64,000 nucleotides of DNA from JAAYAY01 sp964563135. GTDB taxonomy: Bacteria > Planctomycetota > Planctomycetia > Pirellulales > Thermoguttaceae. Shown here piece after piece: positions 44,888-55,100 of the stretch; the stretch's first letter is position 1, and each line of letters begins with the position of its first letter. The stretch lies in the NCBI GenBank assembly GCA_964563135.1, contig CAZLWV010000003.1, positions 73,739 to 137,738 of the forward strand. Reading direction: 5' to 3'. Under the pieces are notes generated by a model. That model was given only the letters and a program-made list of their open reading frames with translations. It made no database searches and had not been told where the DNA came from. The position numbers and the translations under genes are program-made.

Positions 44888-47026
44888 TCAGTTGACCGAC
44901 GGAGTCCCAGACAGCCCGGCCGAAAATACCGGTTGCGGCTGGGGCGGGAACCGCAGTATCGTCCCTTCCGACACGGCCGCCGCAGCGCGGACCGCCTGCG
45001 ACTGTGCCGGAAATCGCAGAATGGTGGTTTCCGGTTCCGCGGAGACTGTGCGGACCGGGTCGATCTCGCCGCGGCTGTACACCTCGTGCAGGTGTTCCAG
45101 CAGGATCCGGCGCACCTCCAGGATGGCCCTGGGATGGGCGTGGATCTCGCTGTGCATCGCAGGGACGGTTACCTCGCTGACCACGTCGTCCATCCTGGCG
45201 CTGGAATAGGCCACGACCCCGTCGCCACCATCGGCGAAATAGCCGGTCCAGCCTTCTTCGGGTAGCACACCCACGATGTTGTGGTAGCGGACCCACGGGG
45301 CCCGATACCCGGCCAGCATGACCGGGAAGAACGGCGAACTGGGGGAAAGCGAATCAACGCTGGTCTCGATCCGCAGCAGCCGATCGTTGCGAATGATCTC
45401 CTGGTTCTCTGCGATCACGTTGTCTTTTGTCAGGTCGAGCATGTCGGGCAGGCGGATCAGCTTGTTCGACAGCCATTGCGTCAGGTCGTTCGACATGGTG
45501 CTGCCGCGGTGCGGGGTCCCGATCGTGACAACGCGGCGAATCGAGGGATTGGGATGGAAGAACAGGCTCTTCTCGAGGCGAGCCCGGGTCTCCTGATCCG
45601 CCTTGACCAGCGAGAAGGGCTGGTCGCTGACGAGATGCCAGAAATCGTCGCCGCTCTCGATTGTCTGCAGACGCGAGACGAGCCCTCCCATGCTGTGACC
45701 GATGAGCACCATCTGATCCAAAGCACGCTGGCGATGTTGCGGGTCCACCGTCTCCCGGATCCTCGCCAGATCCTCGCGGAGCTGGCCGGCGCTGATCCAG
45801 AAAGGTTGTGCCGTCGGGTACAAGTAGAACCAGAACTGGTAGTTCTCGCGGATCACAGGCACGCTGCGAAGATCATTGAACATTTCCATCCATGTCATGG
45901 GACTCGACCACAGCCCGTGCACCAGCAGAACGGGGATCTTTCCAGGTTCGTAAGGCTGGGCCATGTAGAGCCCCATGATCCGCTCCTGGCTGTTGGGACG
46001 GAAGTCGAGGAGTTTCTCGGGATGGAGCAGTCCCACCGTCGCCACCAGGTTGAGAGTGGGATCGTTGAGAAAATACGCCACGGGCGTCGTGAGATCCGAT
46101 TCAATGGGAACTCGGACATTGCCCGCTGCAACATCGCTCACGGCAAGTGGGTCGACCAGTTCGATCACCCCCGAATGGCGCGCACTCGTGTCGCAGCAGT
46201 CCTGGTTTCCCGTCGGCAGGGGGCGCAGGAACGCGGTCACGGGGAAACTCAGCCCCTCGGGATAGTATTTCGCCGCCGGGCCTTCGCCCGCATGCCGCCG
46301 CCGAACCGCAATCAGGGGCACGCCCAGCCCGTAGTTCTGGTAGTGGTTCTTCAGCCCCTTGATCTCGTAGTCGGACACGAATTCAAACCGATCAAAGTCC
46401 TCGGAAACCCATTGACTGCCCCGCAACATGCATTGCAGATCCCATGAACCGCTGGCTGTATCGATCGTGTAGGTCTTTCCGGGCCTGAGACCTTCGTCGG
46501 CGCAGATCAGCCGCAGCGATCCCTCCAGTGCCCCGTTGTAGAGATCACAAGCGCCTCGGAACTGAGGATCGTAAGGATTGCGATTGGCAAGGAATCGTCT
46601 GTCGAAAAGGTACTGATAGGCATGGAAGGCCGAAGCGCCGTAGAGATCCAGGGCGAGCTTCGGATTGTCCTTCTTGACCTTTTCCGCCTCGATGAACGCC
46701 AGTTCCGCGAAGGCGTACACATGGGGAGCGGTCGGTTCCTGCTCGATGACCGTCTGGATCCGCTCGAGGAGCGCCTTGGGATCCTTGCGGTACTCTTCCA
46801 GGTCGTTGACCCGAAGGAACTGCCGAGTGCGATCGCTGGCCTGGGGCCCTCTTCGCGACGTGAGCTTCAAGGCGTCGGCCAGCGGATTCCGTGGAACGGA
46901 CCGCAGTTCGGCCACTTTCGACGTGGCGCAGCCAATCGCCGACACACACAGCGTGGCGGCTAGAAGCATGGCCACGGCGATTCGCGCTGCCCCCCCGTGA
47001 TCCAATCCACGGTACAACGGAAACAT
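44888..47026 (-). CDS. Exported lipoprotein with alpha/beta-hydrolase (lipase-like) domain
   Basis: 712 aa. The start ATG 47024-47026 gives MFPLYRGLDHGGAARIAVAM followed by LLAATLCVSAIGC, a lipoprotein signal with Cys at the end. Residues about 50-330 form a helical N-terminal domain (LYGASAFHAYQYLFDRRFLA, GACDLYNGALEGSLRLI). The alpha/beta-hydrolase domain has the oxyanion region PVLLVHGLWSSPMTWMEMF, the nucleophile elbow VLIGHSMGGLVSRL, and TIGTPHRGSTMSNDL. Late Asp and His candidates are in DGGDGVVAYSSARMDD and AMHSEIHAHP. It is likely an envelope lipase or esterase. The substrate is unknown. A family-2 repeat lies just upstream. Confidence 0.87.
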   Translation of the reverse strand: MFPLYRGLDHGGAARIAVAMLLAATLCVSAIGCATSKVAELRSVPRNPLADALKLTSRRGPQASDRTRQFLRVNDLEEYRKDPKALLERIQTVIEQEPTAPHVYAFAELAFIEAEKVKKDNPKLALDLYGASAFHAYQYLFDRRFLANRNPYDPQFRGACDLYNGALEGSLRLICADEGLRPGKTYTIDTASGSWDLQCMLRGSQWVSEDFDRFEFVSDYEIKGLKNHYQNYGLGVPLIAVRRRHAGEGPAAKYYPEGLSFPVTAFLRPLPTGNQDCCDTSARHSGVIELVDPLAVSDVAAGNVRVPIESDLTTPVAYFLNDPTLNLVATVGLLHPEKLLDFRPNSQERIMGLYMAQPYEPGKIPVLLVHGLWSSPMTWMEMFNDLRSVPVIRENYQFWFYLYPTAQPFWISAGQLREDLARIRETVDPQHRQRALDQMVLIGHSMGGLVSRLQTIESGDDFWHLVSDQPFSLVKADQETRARLEKSLFFHPNPSIRRVVTIGTPHRGSTMSNDLTQWLSNKLIRLPDMLDLTKDNVIAENQEIIRNDRLLRIETSVDSLSPSSPFFPVMLAGYRAPWVRYHNIVGVLPEEGWTGYFADGGDGVVAYSSARMDDVVSEVTVPAMHSEIHAHPRAILEVRRILLEHLHEVYSRGEIDPVRTVSAEPETTILRFPAQSQAVRAAAAVSEGTILRFPPQPQPVFSAGLSGTPSVN

Positions 47027-47061
47027 GGCGGTGTAAGTCTGCCGGTGTCTATCGGTTCCGC

Positions 47062-47134
47062 GATTGACTGTGAAACACGTCGCTGCGCTGCTTCTCCAGG
47101 AATCCGCGGCCCTCGTTTCACAATCCATGAAGGG
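47062..47134 (-). repeat. Dispersed intergenic repeat, family 2, copy 2
   Basis: The plus strand reads GATTGACTGTGAAAC at one end and GTTTCACAATC at the other, which are inverted repeats of each other apart from four extra bases. About 75 percent of the aligned bases match copy 1 at 32210. It lies 36 nt upstream of the lipase-like gene's start. A GGCCCG-TCCTT-CGGGCC hairpin near 47214 is nearby. Confidence 0.7.
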
Positions 47135-47341
47135 CTCAACCATCGGCTGCCCGACGGAGAACGCCCCGCCTGAACCGCCAGCAGCACGTTCTCCCGTCGG
47201 GATTCCGCCAGGTCGGCCCGTCCTTCGGGCCGCTTCACCCGTCGGAAACCCCGACGCTATCCTGCAGACGCGGTGGCTGGCCTGTCGTGAGAATCGGGCT
47301 GGAACGATAGCCGATTTGCCGGAATCCCGTCAATGGCAGAT

Positions 47342-48412
47342 TCAGGTCAGACCCTCTTCACGGAGACGACGGGCCTTCTCCAGTTTCTGCCGCAGAACCA
47401 TCTTCTCCTGGCGGGTCAGCTTGCGGTTGACGGGAGATACGATCTCCTCCACGACCACCTCCGGACGGGCCAGCCGGTTGGTGCGAGAACGAAGGAGGCG
47501 ACGAAGCCCTCGCGGCGGGTGGACAACGATTTCGTCCTCGTCCACCGTCGCCCAGCCCTCCTCTTCATCCCGGTCGACCTCATAGCCGTAGCCCTCGCGG
47601 TCAACGAGCGACCTGCTTCGCCGGTTCGGAAGCAGCCCCTCGGCATCGAGAACCACGAATCGCGCGTGAAGGAGCATTGCCAGAAAGAGAAACATGTTGC
47701 CGAACATCTCCGCACCTTCCTCGAGCATCACGCCGCGAGCGCCCGACTGCGGGAGCACACCTTCCAGTTGAGCTGCAATCGCCAGCACGTAGCACATCGC
47801 GGCTGCAAACAGCGCCAGCGTGGAAGTACCGCAGGTCCGCATGTCCGCCACGAGCCGCGATCCGATGGGCCCCAGCAGGCAGAAGTAGGCCGCAACCCAC
47901 CACACCGATCCGTCGCCGAAGACCCGGTTTCCCGTGGTCCAGGTCATCAATTCCTTGAATCCTTCGTGAAGGCTGCCGCCTTCGTCGATGCTCATCAACA
48001 CGAAGACCAGAGCCGCCCAGATCCACACCCGGTAACGTCCGTGATAATCGTCGCAGCGGAAACGGCGCACCGTGAACACCAGGATTGCCGTCGCCGCGGA
48101 CAGCAGGAGTATCGTCGACGAAAACCATGCCGCCAGACTGCCCTCCCCGTCCAGATCAAAGGCGGCCACTCGCCCATCCGTCGTCATCGACGCCACCTGC
48201 GGCATCACAAAGTACAGCATCTCCAGACCAGCGATGATCGCCGTCCCCGCCAGCAGAATGACGAAATGGGTACTCAATCGGAGCGGCACCAGATCGGTCA
48301 ACCGCCACTGCTCGTCCAGAAACTCGGCCGTTCCGTAGTTCAGGGAGCGGCGCGCAAACAACGTCTCATTGCTCAGATCGCTGCAGTGTGCTGATCTTCG
48401 GTACATGGACAT
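47342..48412 (-). CDS. Multi-pass membrane protein of unknown function
   Basis: 356 aa. It has five to six membrane helices: HFVILLAGTAIIAGLEMLYF, STILLLSAATAILVFTV, VWIWAALVFVLMSIDEG, VWWVAAYFCLLGPIGSRLV, TLALFAAAMCYVLAIAAQL and NMFLFLAMLLHARFVVL. SIDEGGSLHEGFKELMTW and LEEGAEMFGNMF carry acidic residues in or near the membrane. The C-terminal 100 residues are cytoplasmic, highly charged and end in a basic helix (RKLTRQEKMVLRQKLEKARR). ATG 48412 has GGGGGAAGG just upstream; a second ATG at 48406 is possible. No family recognised. Confidence 0.75.
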   Translation of the reverse strand: MSMYRRSAHCSDLSNETLFARRSLNYGTAEFLDEQWRLTDLVPLRLSTHFVILLAGTAIIAGLEMLYFVMPQVASMTTDGRVAAFDLDGEGSLAAWFSSTILLLSAATAILVFTVRRFRCDDYHGRYRVWIWAALVFVLMSIDEGGSLHEGFKELMTWTTGNRVFGDGSVWWVAAYFCLLGPIGSRLVADMRTCGTSTLALFAAAMCYVLAIAAQLEGVLPQSGARGVMLEEGAEMFGNMFLFLAMLLHARFVVLDAEGLLPNRRSRSLVDREGYGYEVDRDEEEGWATVDEDEIVVHPPRGLRRLLRSRTNRLARPEVVVEEIVSPVNRKLTRQEKMVLRQKLEKARRLREEGLT

Positions 48413-48938
48413 ACCTTCCCCCAATCGGGCTTCGTTGAGAACCCGGCGACGTCGATCATCACGTTGTCCGCTGCGACGAAACTGCATCGTGGTTCCTCAA
48501 ACGGGGGAATCATACCGGCAAAGAGGAACTGGCGTAAGACGAAATCTCCGCAGGAGTTGCCTCCGTTGCCGACTCCGCGGGAAGCGATCGAGAATCCGTG
48601 AAGATAGCCCCTTTTCTCTTCATCGGGTCATGCTGCATGCAAAAGCAGCTAACGCCCGGTCGCCAAGAACGGATCACGCGATTACTGTTATGCGACCCAG
48701 ACTAACCAGACTGTGCACATTGCCCGGATTGACTCCCGCCTCTTACAGAACGGGACTTGAGAAGCAACCCCATGCATTCAGCGGCTCCCCCCGCCACGCA
48801 CGAGCACAGAACCGGACGACTCGTTAACAGTTCTTTGGCTCTGTCACAGCCTGATCTTGGCATGAATGGCGCAGAATCATGCGACAATCGCCAAGTCGTT
48901 CCACAGTCTCGATCCCACTTTTTGGCTGTGACAAAGCA
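48413..48938. other. Intergenic region, no gene seen
   Basis: About 525 bp between two minus-strand genes, with lower GC than the neighbours. No RNA gene, hairpin with T run or protein-like frame was found. Confidence 0.45.
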
Positions 48939-49910
48939 CTAGGAACCCGGTGCCAACAGCGGAGTCTTGGGAGCCTCCTTCGCCGTGGCGGCCTTCTTGG
49001 GCGACGACTCGGCGGGCTTTTCTTCGCCTTTCAGGTCCCAGGCGGTCAGCCAGGTCGTTTCAAGTGGAGCCAATCCGAAATCGTCCCGGAGACGCTCCTC
49101 AAAATCGAACATGTGGCCGGCACCGTAGAAGATGGCCAGTTTCCTGTGACCAGCCGCAATCTGCTTTTCGAGGACTTCAAGTGCCACCTTGTTTCGCTCG
49201 GTGATGAGTGTCGAACCGTCCGGACCATTGATGGCCGTGAGCGTTCCTTCCATATTCTGGAACTCCTCGGCCAGGACCCGCTTCATGGCCAAGGCACGAT
49301 TCTTCTCAAACAGCGCAAAGAACAGGCGCAGATCGTTCCCCGAACTGTCCCCGTCCTGCTGCGACATCGCGTGCCCCAGCATGCGAAAGAACATCTTGAA
49401 GGCAGACTCGCCCCGCTCACGCATGGACTCCGAAAACTGTTTTGGCGTCATGTCGGCATGGACGAAGTTCTTCACCGTGTAGTCGATGCCGTTGAGCTGG
49501 AATTCCAGGTGGAGCACCTCGGTCATGGTGGTCTGTAGCAGCGAGACTGGGGAGTTGCTCCCCTGCCCCCCCCCTTTGGGAATCACCGTCCCCTCGGGGG
49601 CTACCAGCTCGTAGAGAACGGCATCATACTGCTTGAACCGATGGTTGAGCTGCTCATAGTACGAGCTCTCGGCCACATGGACTGCCGCGACCAGATCGAC
49701 CACGGGGCTGTCCTTCTCGCGATCCAACGAGGCGAACCGCACGATGGCCGCCTCCAGAGCTACGGGCACACCATCGTCCGTCCGAGTCAGACGCGTGAAC
49801 TCGCAACCCGCTTCCTCTGGATCTGGCTCCGCGGCGTACGTCGGCAACAAGGTTGCCGCCACAAAACACCCCACAAGGAAGGCAGCTCGGGATTTCAACA
49901 GAGACAACAT
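48939..49910 (-). CDS. Exported TraB/GumN-like protein
   Basis: 323 aa. MLSLLKSRAAFLVGCFVAAT plus LLPTYAAE is a signal peptide. The family's two His motifs are visible: VDLVAAVHVAESSYYEQLNH with AVLYELVAPEG near the start, and KLAIFYGAGHMFDFEERL near the end, as in the TraB/PrgY-GumN superfamily of Tiki-like metal-dependent proteases. The Lys/Pro/Ala tail is low-complexity. ATG 49910 with GGGAGGA 4 nt upstream was preferred to a TTG one codon earlier. Protease activity is inferred from the superfamily, not shown. Confidence 0.75.
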   Translation of the reverse strand: MLSLLKSRAAFLVGCFVAATLLPTYAAEPDPEEAGCEFTRLTRTDDGVPVALEAAIVRFASLDREKDSPVVDLVAAVHVAESSYYEQLNHRFKQYDAVLYELVAPEGTVIPKGGGQGSNSPVSLLQTTMTEVLHLEFQLNGIDYTVKNFVHADMTPKQFSESMRERGESAFKMFFRMLGHAMSQQDGDSSGNDLRLFFALFEKNRALAMKRVLAEEFQNMEGTLTAINGPDGSTLITERNKVALEVLEKQIAAGHRKLAIFYGAGHMFDFEERLRDDFGLAPLETTWLTAWDLKGEEKPAESSPKKAATAKEAPKTPLLAPGS

Positions 49911-50907
49911 CAAATCCTCCCGTTACCCATACCCCTGAAGGGTGAGACGCAGCACGAGGTTCCGTCAACACGCCAAGAATCGCTATCGCTAGTCTACCTC
50001 GCAGCACATTCTAGCATGCCTCCTGGCCACAGCCATAGAGTAGGGGGGGTAACGGGCGGGCCGGTGTCGCCAGATACCCATCAATATAGTGGATCCAAAC
50101 ACCACCTTCGATAGCTGGTTGCAGGCGCTCGCGTGGCACCTGCAAACCAATTCTATTGGGTTATTATCAGATAGACCATAAGACGCATGTCTTGGCGTCG
50201 GTCCTCTCTCGAGCGGGTCAATACACCCTCTGCCATCCGACCCACCCATCGGTGGTGCTTTCGCTGAGCGCAGGCTGAATAGCCGGTACGATCCTCCTGA
50301 TCGCTGCTTTTTGTGGAACTGGTTGGCGGCTGACGCCGTCCAATCACTGTTTATGCAGCTCTCAAACCGGTGTTGTTGTCCAGAAGAAGGTGATGGCAGA
50401 GGGAGGGACTGACCATCACCGTCAACCTGCCCGGACCGGCTGAGTTGGCCATCCAGTCGCTACAGCCGTCACAATCCTATCCACATTCGTGAGAAGGGTT
50501 TTGGTAACGGAGGGAAGCGAGGAGAGGTCTTGACGCACCCTAGGGGGCCAATCATGATGAAATGGTTAATTTGGGTGATTCTGGAGGGATTGCAGGGCTT
50601 GCTTCTGGCGACTACTTCTTTTTTCAACAAGCTGTTTCCTTTCTTCACCACACGACTCCTCGTACGCAACACGAATGTTTCAACGCGGACTGTACACGGC
50701 GCACGGATTGGGGCGACGGTAGCGGTGCCTGTGCAGGCTTCGGCACGCATGCCTAAAGCCTTTGATACAACCAGCATGGAGCAATTCGAACCAATCGCCT
50801 GGACTATGTCCCTGGATTGTTCACAAGGATGATGCAAAGCGTGGCATCATAAGTGCTTTGCTAAGAGCACGAAATCTGGACAATCCCGGCACTCGGAAAA
50901 GGGACTC
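49911..50907. other. Long intergenic region, mostly without genes
   Basis: About 1 kb of lower GC. It holds one possible small gene (50554-50832). GGTTGCAGG/CCTGCAAACC near 50123 can pair with a one-base bulge, and CGATC-CTCCT-GATCG followed by CTGCTTTTTG near 50289 looks like a weak terminator. No tRNA or other RNA gene recognised. Confidence 0.45.
50554..50832 (+). CDS. Possible small membrane protein
   Basis: 92 codons: MMKWLIWVILEGLQGLLLAT forms one hydrophobic helix, then TSFFNKLFPFFTTRLLVRN and a tail with no features. AGGGGG lies 6 nt before the ATG. No family is recognised and the frame could be accidental; the region is otherwise non-coding. Confidence 0.3.
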   Translation: MMKWLIWVILEGLQGLLLATTSFFNKLFPFFTTRLLVRNTNVSTRTVHGARIGATVAVPVQASARMPKAFDTTSMEQFEPIAWTMSLDCSQG

Positions 50908-52161
50908 ATGACGCAAACAATCGAACCGAGTCGATCGGCAGAGATCACCTGTTCGGTATCGCCGGACTTTCACGCTTGGCTTGCGCAATCAGGCGGTTCT
51001 CTTGTTTTGTCGACCTATCAGGCAGGCAAGGTGGCTTGGATCGGTTCGGACGGCAACGGGCAAACGACGTTGCTGATGCGCCAGTTCGACAAGCCGCTGG
51101 GAATGGCTCTGCAGGGCAGCCGACTGGCGCTTGCGACTCGCCATTGGATCGGCATCTTCGCAAACGCCCCGCTCTTGGCTCACGATTATCTGGAGCACCA
51201 GCCGGGCAAGTACGACGCCCTGTTTCTTCCCAGGACGAGTTATTACACGGGCGATCTTCACACGCACGACGTCGCCTTCCAGGGCAACGATCTTCTGTTT
51301 GTGAACACTCGCTTTTCCTGCCTCGCCCGCCCGAGCCACGATTACAGTTTCGAGCCGGTCTGGCGCCCCAGGTTTGTGACCGACCTGGTGCCGGAAGATC
51401 GTTGCCATCTGAACGGTGTGGCGATCGTTTCGGGCAAGCCGAAGTACGTGACGGCCCTGGGGACGACCGACCAGCCGGGAGCGTGGCGGGAGCGGAAGGC
51501 GACCGGCGGTGTCGTCGTCGACGTCGACACCAACCAGATCGTGCTCGACGGACTGGCGATGCCCCACTCGCCCCGCTGGCATGACGGGCACCTCTGGGTG
51601 CTGAATTCCGGGGCCGGCGAACTGATCGTGATGCAACCGGCAACGGGGCGCCGCGACGTGGTTTGCCGACTGCCCGGCTATCTTCGTGGTCTGTCTTTTG
51701 CCGGACCCTTTGCCGTGATCGGCATGTGCAAGATCCGGGAGAAGCATCTGTTTGGCGGTCTCCCGATCCAGCAGCGGGTCCGTCACTTGACATGCGGAGT
51801 TGCCGTCGTCGATCTCCGTACGGGCAGCGTGGTGGGACAGTTGGACTTCACCTCGGGCTGCGAAGAGCTCTACGACGTCCTGTTCCTGGCGGGCATCCGC
51901 CGCGGAACGATTTTGAACCTTGAAAAGCCGGCCGTGCACGACGCCGTGACGAACCCGGATTCTTCTTATTGGCTGAGATCGAGCCGCGAGCGCCCGATCG
52001 AGGCAGCGAGCGAGACTTCTTCGCCGGAGGATGTTGCAGGGACCGGCGATATTCCAGAAACCAATCCATCTGACATTGACCGGAACGGGGCTCCCCGATT
52101 GCCGTCGGCCGTCCAGGATGTGGGAGTGCAGTCCGAGAGCAGATTGCTTTCGGACTCCTGA
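50908..52161 (+). CDS. TIGR03032-like (DUF4915) protein
   Basis: 417 aa. It has the family's typical order of blocks: SCSVSPDFHAWL-like start (ITCSVSPDFHAWLAQSGGSL), VLSTYQAGKVAWIG, FDKPLGMAL, DLHTHDVAFQGNDLLFVNTR, HLNGVAIVSGKPKYVTALGT, MPHSPRWHDGHLWVLNSGAG, LPGYLRGLSFAGPFAVIG and CGVAVVDLRTGSVVGQLDF. The fold is probably a beta-propeller. No signal peptide is seen, so it is likely cytoplasmic. The role is unknown. It ends 25 nt before the giant surface protein, and the two probably form an operon. Confidence 0.82.
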   Translation: MTQTIEPSRSAEITCSVSPDFHAWLAQSGGSLVLSTYQAGKVAWIGSDGNGQTTLLMRQFDKPLGMALQGSRLALATRHWIGIFANAPLLAHDYLEHQPGKYDALFLPRTSYYTGDLHTHDVAFQGNDLLFVNTRFSCLARPSHDYSFEPVWRPRFVTDLVPEDRCHLNGVAIVSGKPKYVTALGTTDQPGAWRERKATGGVVVDVDTNQIVLDGLAMPHSPRWHDGHLWVLNSGAGELIVMQPATGRRDVVCRLPGYLRGLSFAGPFAVIGMCKIREKHLFGGLPIQQRVRHLTCGVAVVDLRTGSVVGQLDFTSGCEELYDVLFLAGIRRGTILNLEKPAVHDAVTNPDSSYWLRSSRERPIEAASETSSPEDVAGTGDIPETNPSDIDRNGAPRLPSAVQDVGVQSESRLLSDS

Positions 52162-52186
52162 ACCCAGTTTTGAGGAACGAGAGACT

Positions 52187-55100
52187 ATGTCGATTTTCAG
52201 AATGCCTACACTTAGTAGCGTCTCCCACCGATTCGAGGGGCTTCGCAGCCGGCTGGGCCGCGGATCTCAGCCGAAACACCACAAGCAGCGCCACCTGCTC
52301 CTGGATCCGCTGGAAGAACGCCAGCTTCTGAGCGTCTCGCCCGCGGACTACACCGACATCCTGGTCAACGAGAATGCCAGCGAGAACCAGATCACGCTTA
52401 CTGGCTACAACCAGTATGGCGTGGATGCTTGGGACTCCGCCGAGTCGATGGCCATGGACGACGACGGCGATTTCGTGGTCACCTGGACCAGGTATGATCC
52501 GATCTATGACCAATACGGCAACTACGTGGTCGACCCGACGTCGGGTGAGATCATTCGCGATGCCAATGTGTATGCCCGCTACTTCACCGATGAAGTTCAG
52601 CGGATCTCGCTGCCGGCAGAGCTGGCCACCAACAACGAGGACAACAACTACGGCGCCTTCTATGTCAAGTACGGCGGAAACGAAGTCCAGAAGATCACCG
52701 TCTCGGCCACGACGGAGCCCTACTACAGCAATTCGGGCAGCTATTACGGATACTATCAGGAGAACATTGTTGGCGACATCACCCTAGGCTTCGACGTCAA
52801 CGGAAACGGCGTAGTTGGCAGCGGCGAGACGGTGACGGTCCTGTTCGACGAGACCGACCTGATGGCCGTGACGGCCAACACCCTGCAGACGGCCTTGCAG
52901 GGGCTTGGCGGAGCCCTGGCCGATGTAACGGTCCAGCCGGTTTCCCCCACGGAGTTTGAGATCCACTTCGGCGATCTTTCGGACGGCGAAGATCAGCCCA
53001 TGCTCACGGTGGAATCCACGAATTTCACCAACGGGTTCCTGCCGGCCGTCGAAATAGAAGCGCTGCGCGAGCCGATTGTGCTGGGGCCCATCTACGTCTC
53101 GCCCGATGATCCGTCGCTGACTGCCACATCGATTGAGCAGGCCTTCCTGCTGACGACGACCGAATACGATATCGGTCCCTATAAATTCCCCCCAGCCGCC
53201 TATGTCAACCAGTACAACCATGCTCTGGGACCGTACACGGAGCCCGACACGATCCGGCAGAGCGTGCCCGGGGTGAGCGTGGATCTGGTCTACAAGACCG
53301 TGGTCGATTCGATCAGCGGCAAGGTAAGCCTGCAGCCGAGCCTGACCGAATTTCAAATCACCTTCGATGGTTCTCTCGCCGGGCGGGAAGGCGCCGCCGG
53401 CAAGATCGACCATCCCGAACTCGAGTTTGTGGCCGCCGTGGACGAAACCGGGGCTTCGGTCGACATCGTCTCGCTGGGCGCAGTCGAAACGATCAAACAG
53501 ACCAGTTCCGAGTTCCGGGTGAATCCGGCAGAACCGGAGTCGGTCCTCACTCCCCTCCCCGACCAGTACAACCAGACCGATGCCGCCGTTGCCATGGATG
53601 CCGATGGCGATTTCGTCATCGTGTGGACAAGCCAGTCCGCCACCGCGTCGAAGAAGACCGACGTCTATGCGCGCCTCTTCACCCCCATCGGCCTCAGCGC
53701 TCCGGACGACGTGGAGTACGTCGAGGGGATCATGGCCAAGACCGACGCCTTCCTGGTCAACACGACCACCGTCGGAATGCAGGGCGACGCCTCTGTCGGC
53801 ATGGACGCGGCGGGGAACTTCACCATTGCCTGGTCCAGCGGTGCCCAGGACCTGAGCTATTACAACGATGTCTATGCCCGTTCGTATGATCGCGACGGCC
53901 AGCCCTTGACCGCCGCCTACCGCGTCAACTCCAGCAACACCGAAATCCACTTCAACCCACAGGTTGCCGTCAACGACGACGGCAACGTCCTGCTCACCTG
54001 GGTGGACACGAACGACGAATCCTACGTTCTCAGCCTGGCGATTGTTTCCTCGATTCAGGCCAAGATCGTCGATGGAACCGGGAGCACCCTCGTCAGCGAG
54101 TTCAGCGTCGGCGGATCAGGCCGCCAGAAGGGGGCCTGGGACAAGAACGGCAACTTCGTGATCTCCTGGGACGAATTGGGCGACGCCGACAATCCCGGCT
54201 CCGCGGCCAACGAAGGCGTTCGCGCCCGTATGTGGAACCTGGCGGACAATTCCGGAACGTATTCGATCACGCAGCTCATCTCCGAGTTTGCCGTCAACAG
54301 TGCCAGTTTCGACCCGGCGCGAACCTCGATATGGCCCTATTGGCAGTCCAACGGCACACCGGCCCTCGATGCCGACGGCGATCTGACGATCGTCTACGAA
54401 GGTTTCGGAGCGGACGTCTCCGACGACATCTATCTCTCCTATGATTTCTACGCGGAAGCCAGCGCGGATCCCGCCAACGCCGATTTGCTCACGTTCTTCA
54501 ACTACGGGTTCATCCTGAGCAATACCGGCAGCAGCTACGATATCGATCTGGCCATCGAACTCGAATTGATCTCGGCGGCGGGTCTTGGCGCTACCGATGC
54601 GCAGCTCGGGCGGATCCGCGCGATCCTCGACGAGAAGGCAACGCTGCTGCGAGGCGAGGCCTACGGCATCCTCTACTCGCAGTTCGATGCCAGCGCGGAC
54701 TCGAACACGATCATCTACAGCGACAACATCGCCAATGCCGATCGCGATGGCACCAACCAGCGCTGGCTGATCCTCATCGACTCCCAGTCGACCGGTGGCA
54801 ACTTCGTGATTCGCATGTACAACCCGTACGTCTCCAACTATGAAGACATCACCATCAGTCCCGTCTACACCAACAGTGTCTTGAATGTTGGTCAGACCCG
54901 GGCGGCGATCGAAAACGCCCTCGAGGGGGCGACCCGCACCGGCCTGAACTGGCCCGAGAACCGCTACGAGGGCGCGGTCGAGGTGCGTACGGTCAGCCAG
55001 TACGAGATCTTGCAGCGCGAGGTGGCGTTGGAGGATGGTTCCACCCCTTGGGCATACACGAACTACTACGATCTGCTGACGCTCCAGAACTGCGCGGTAT

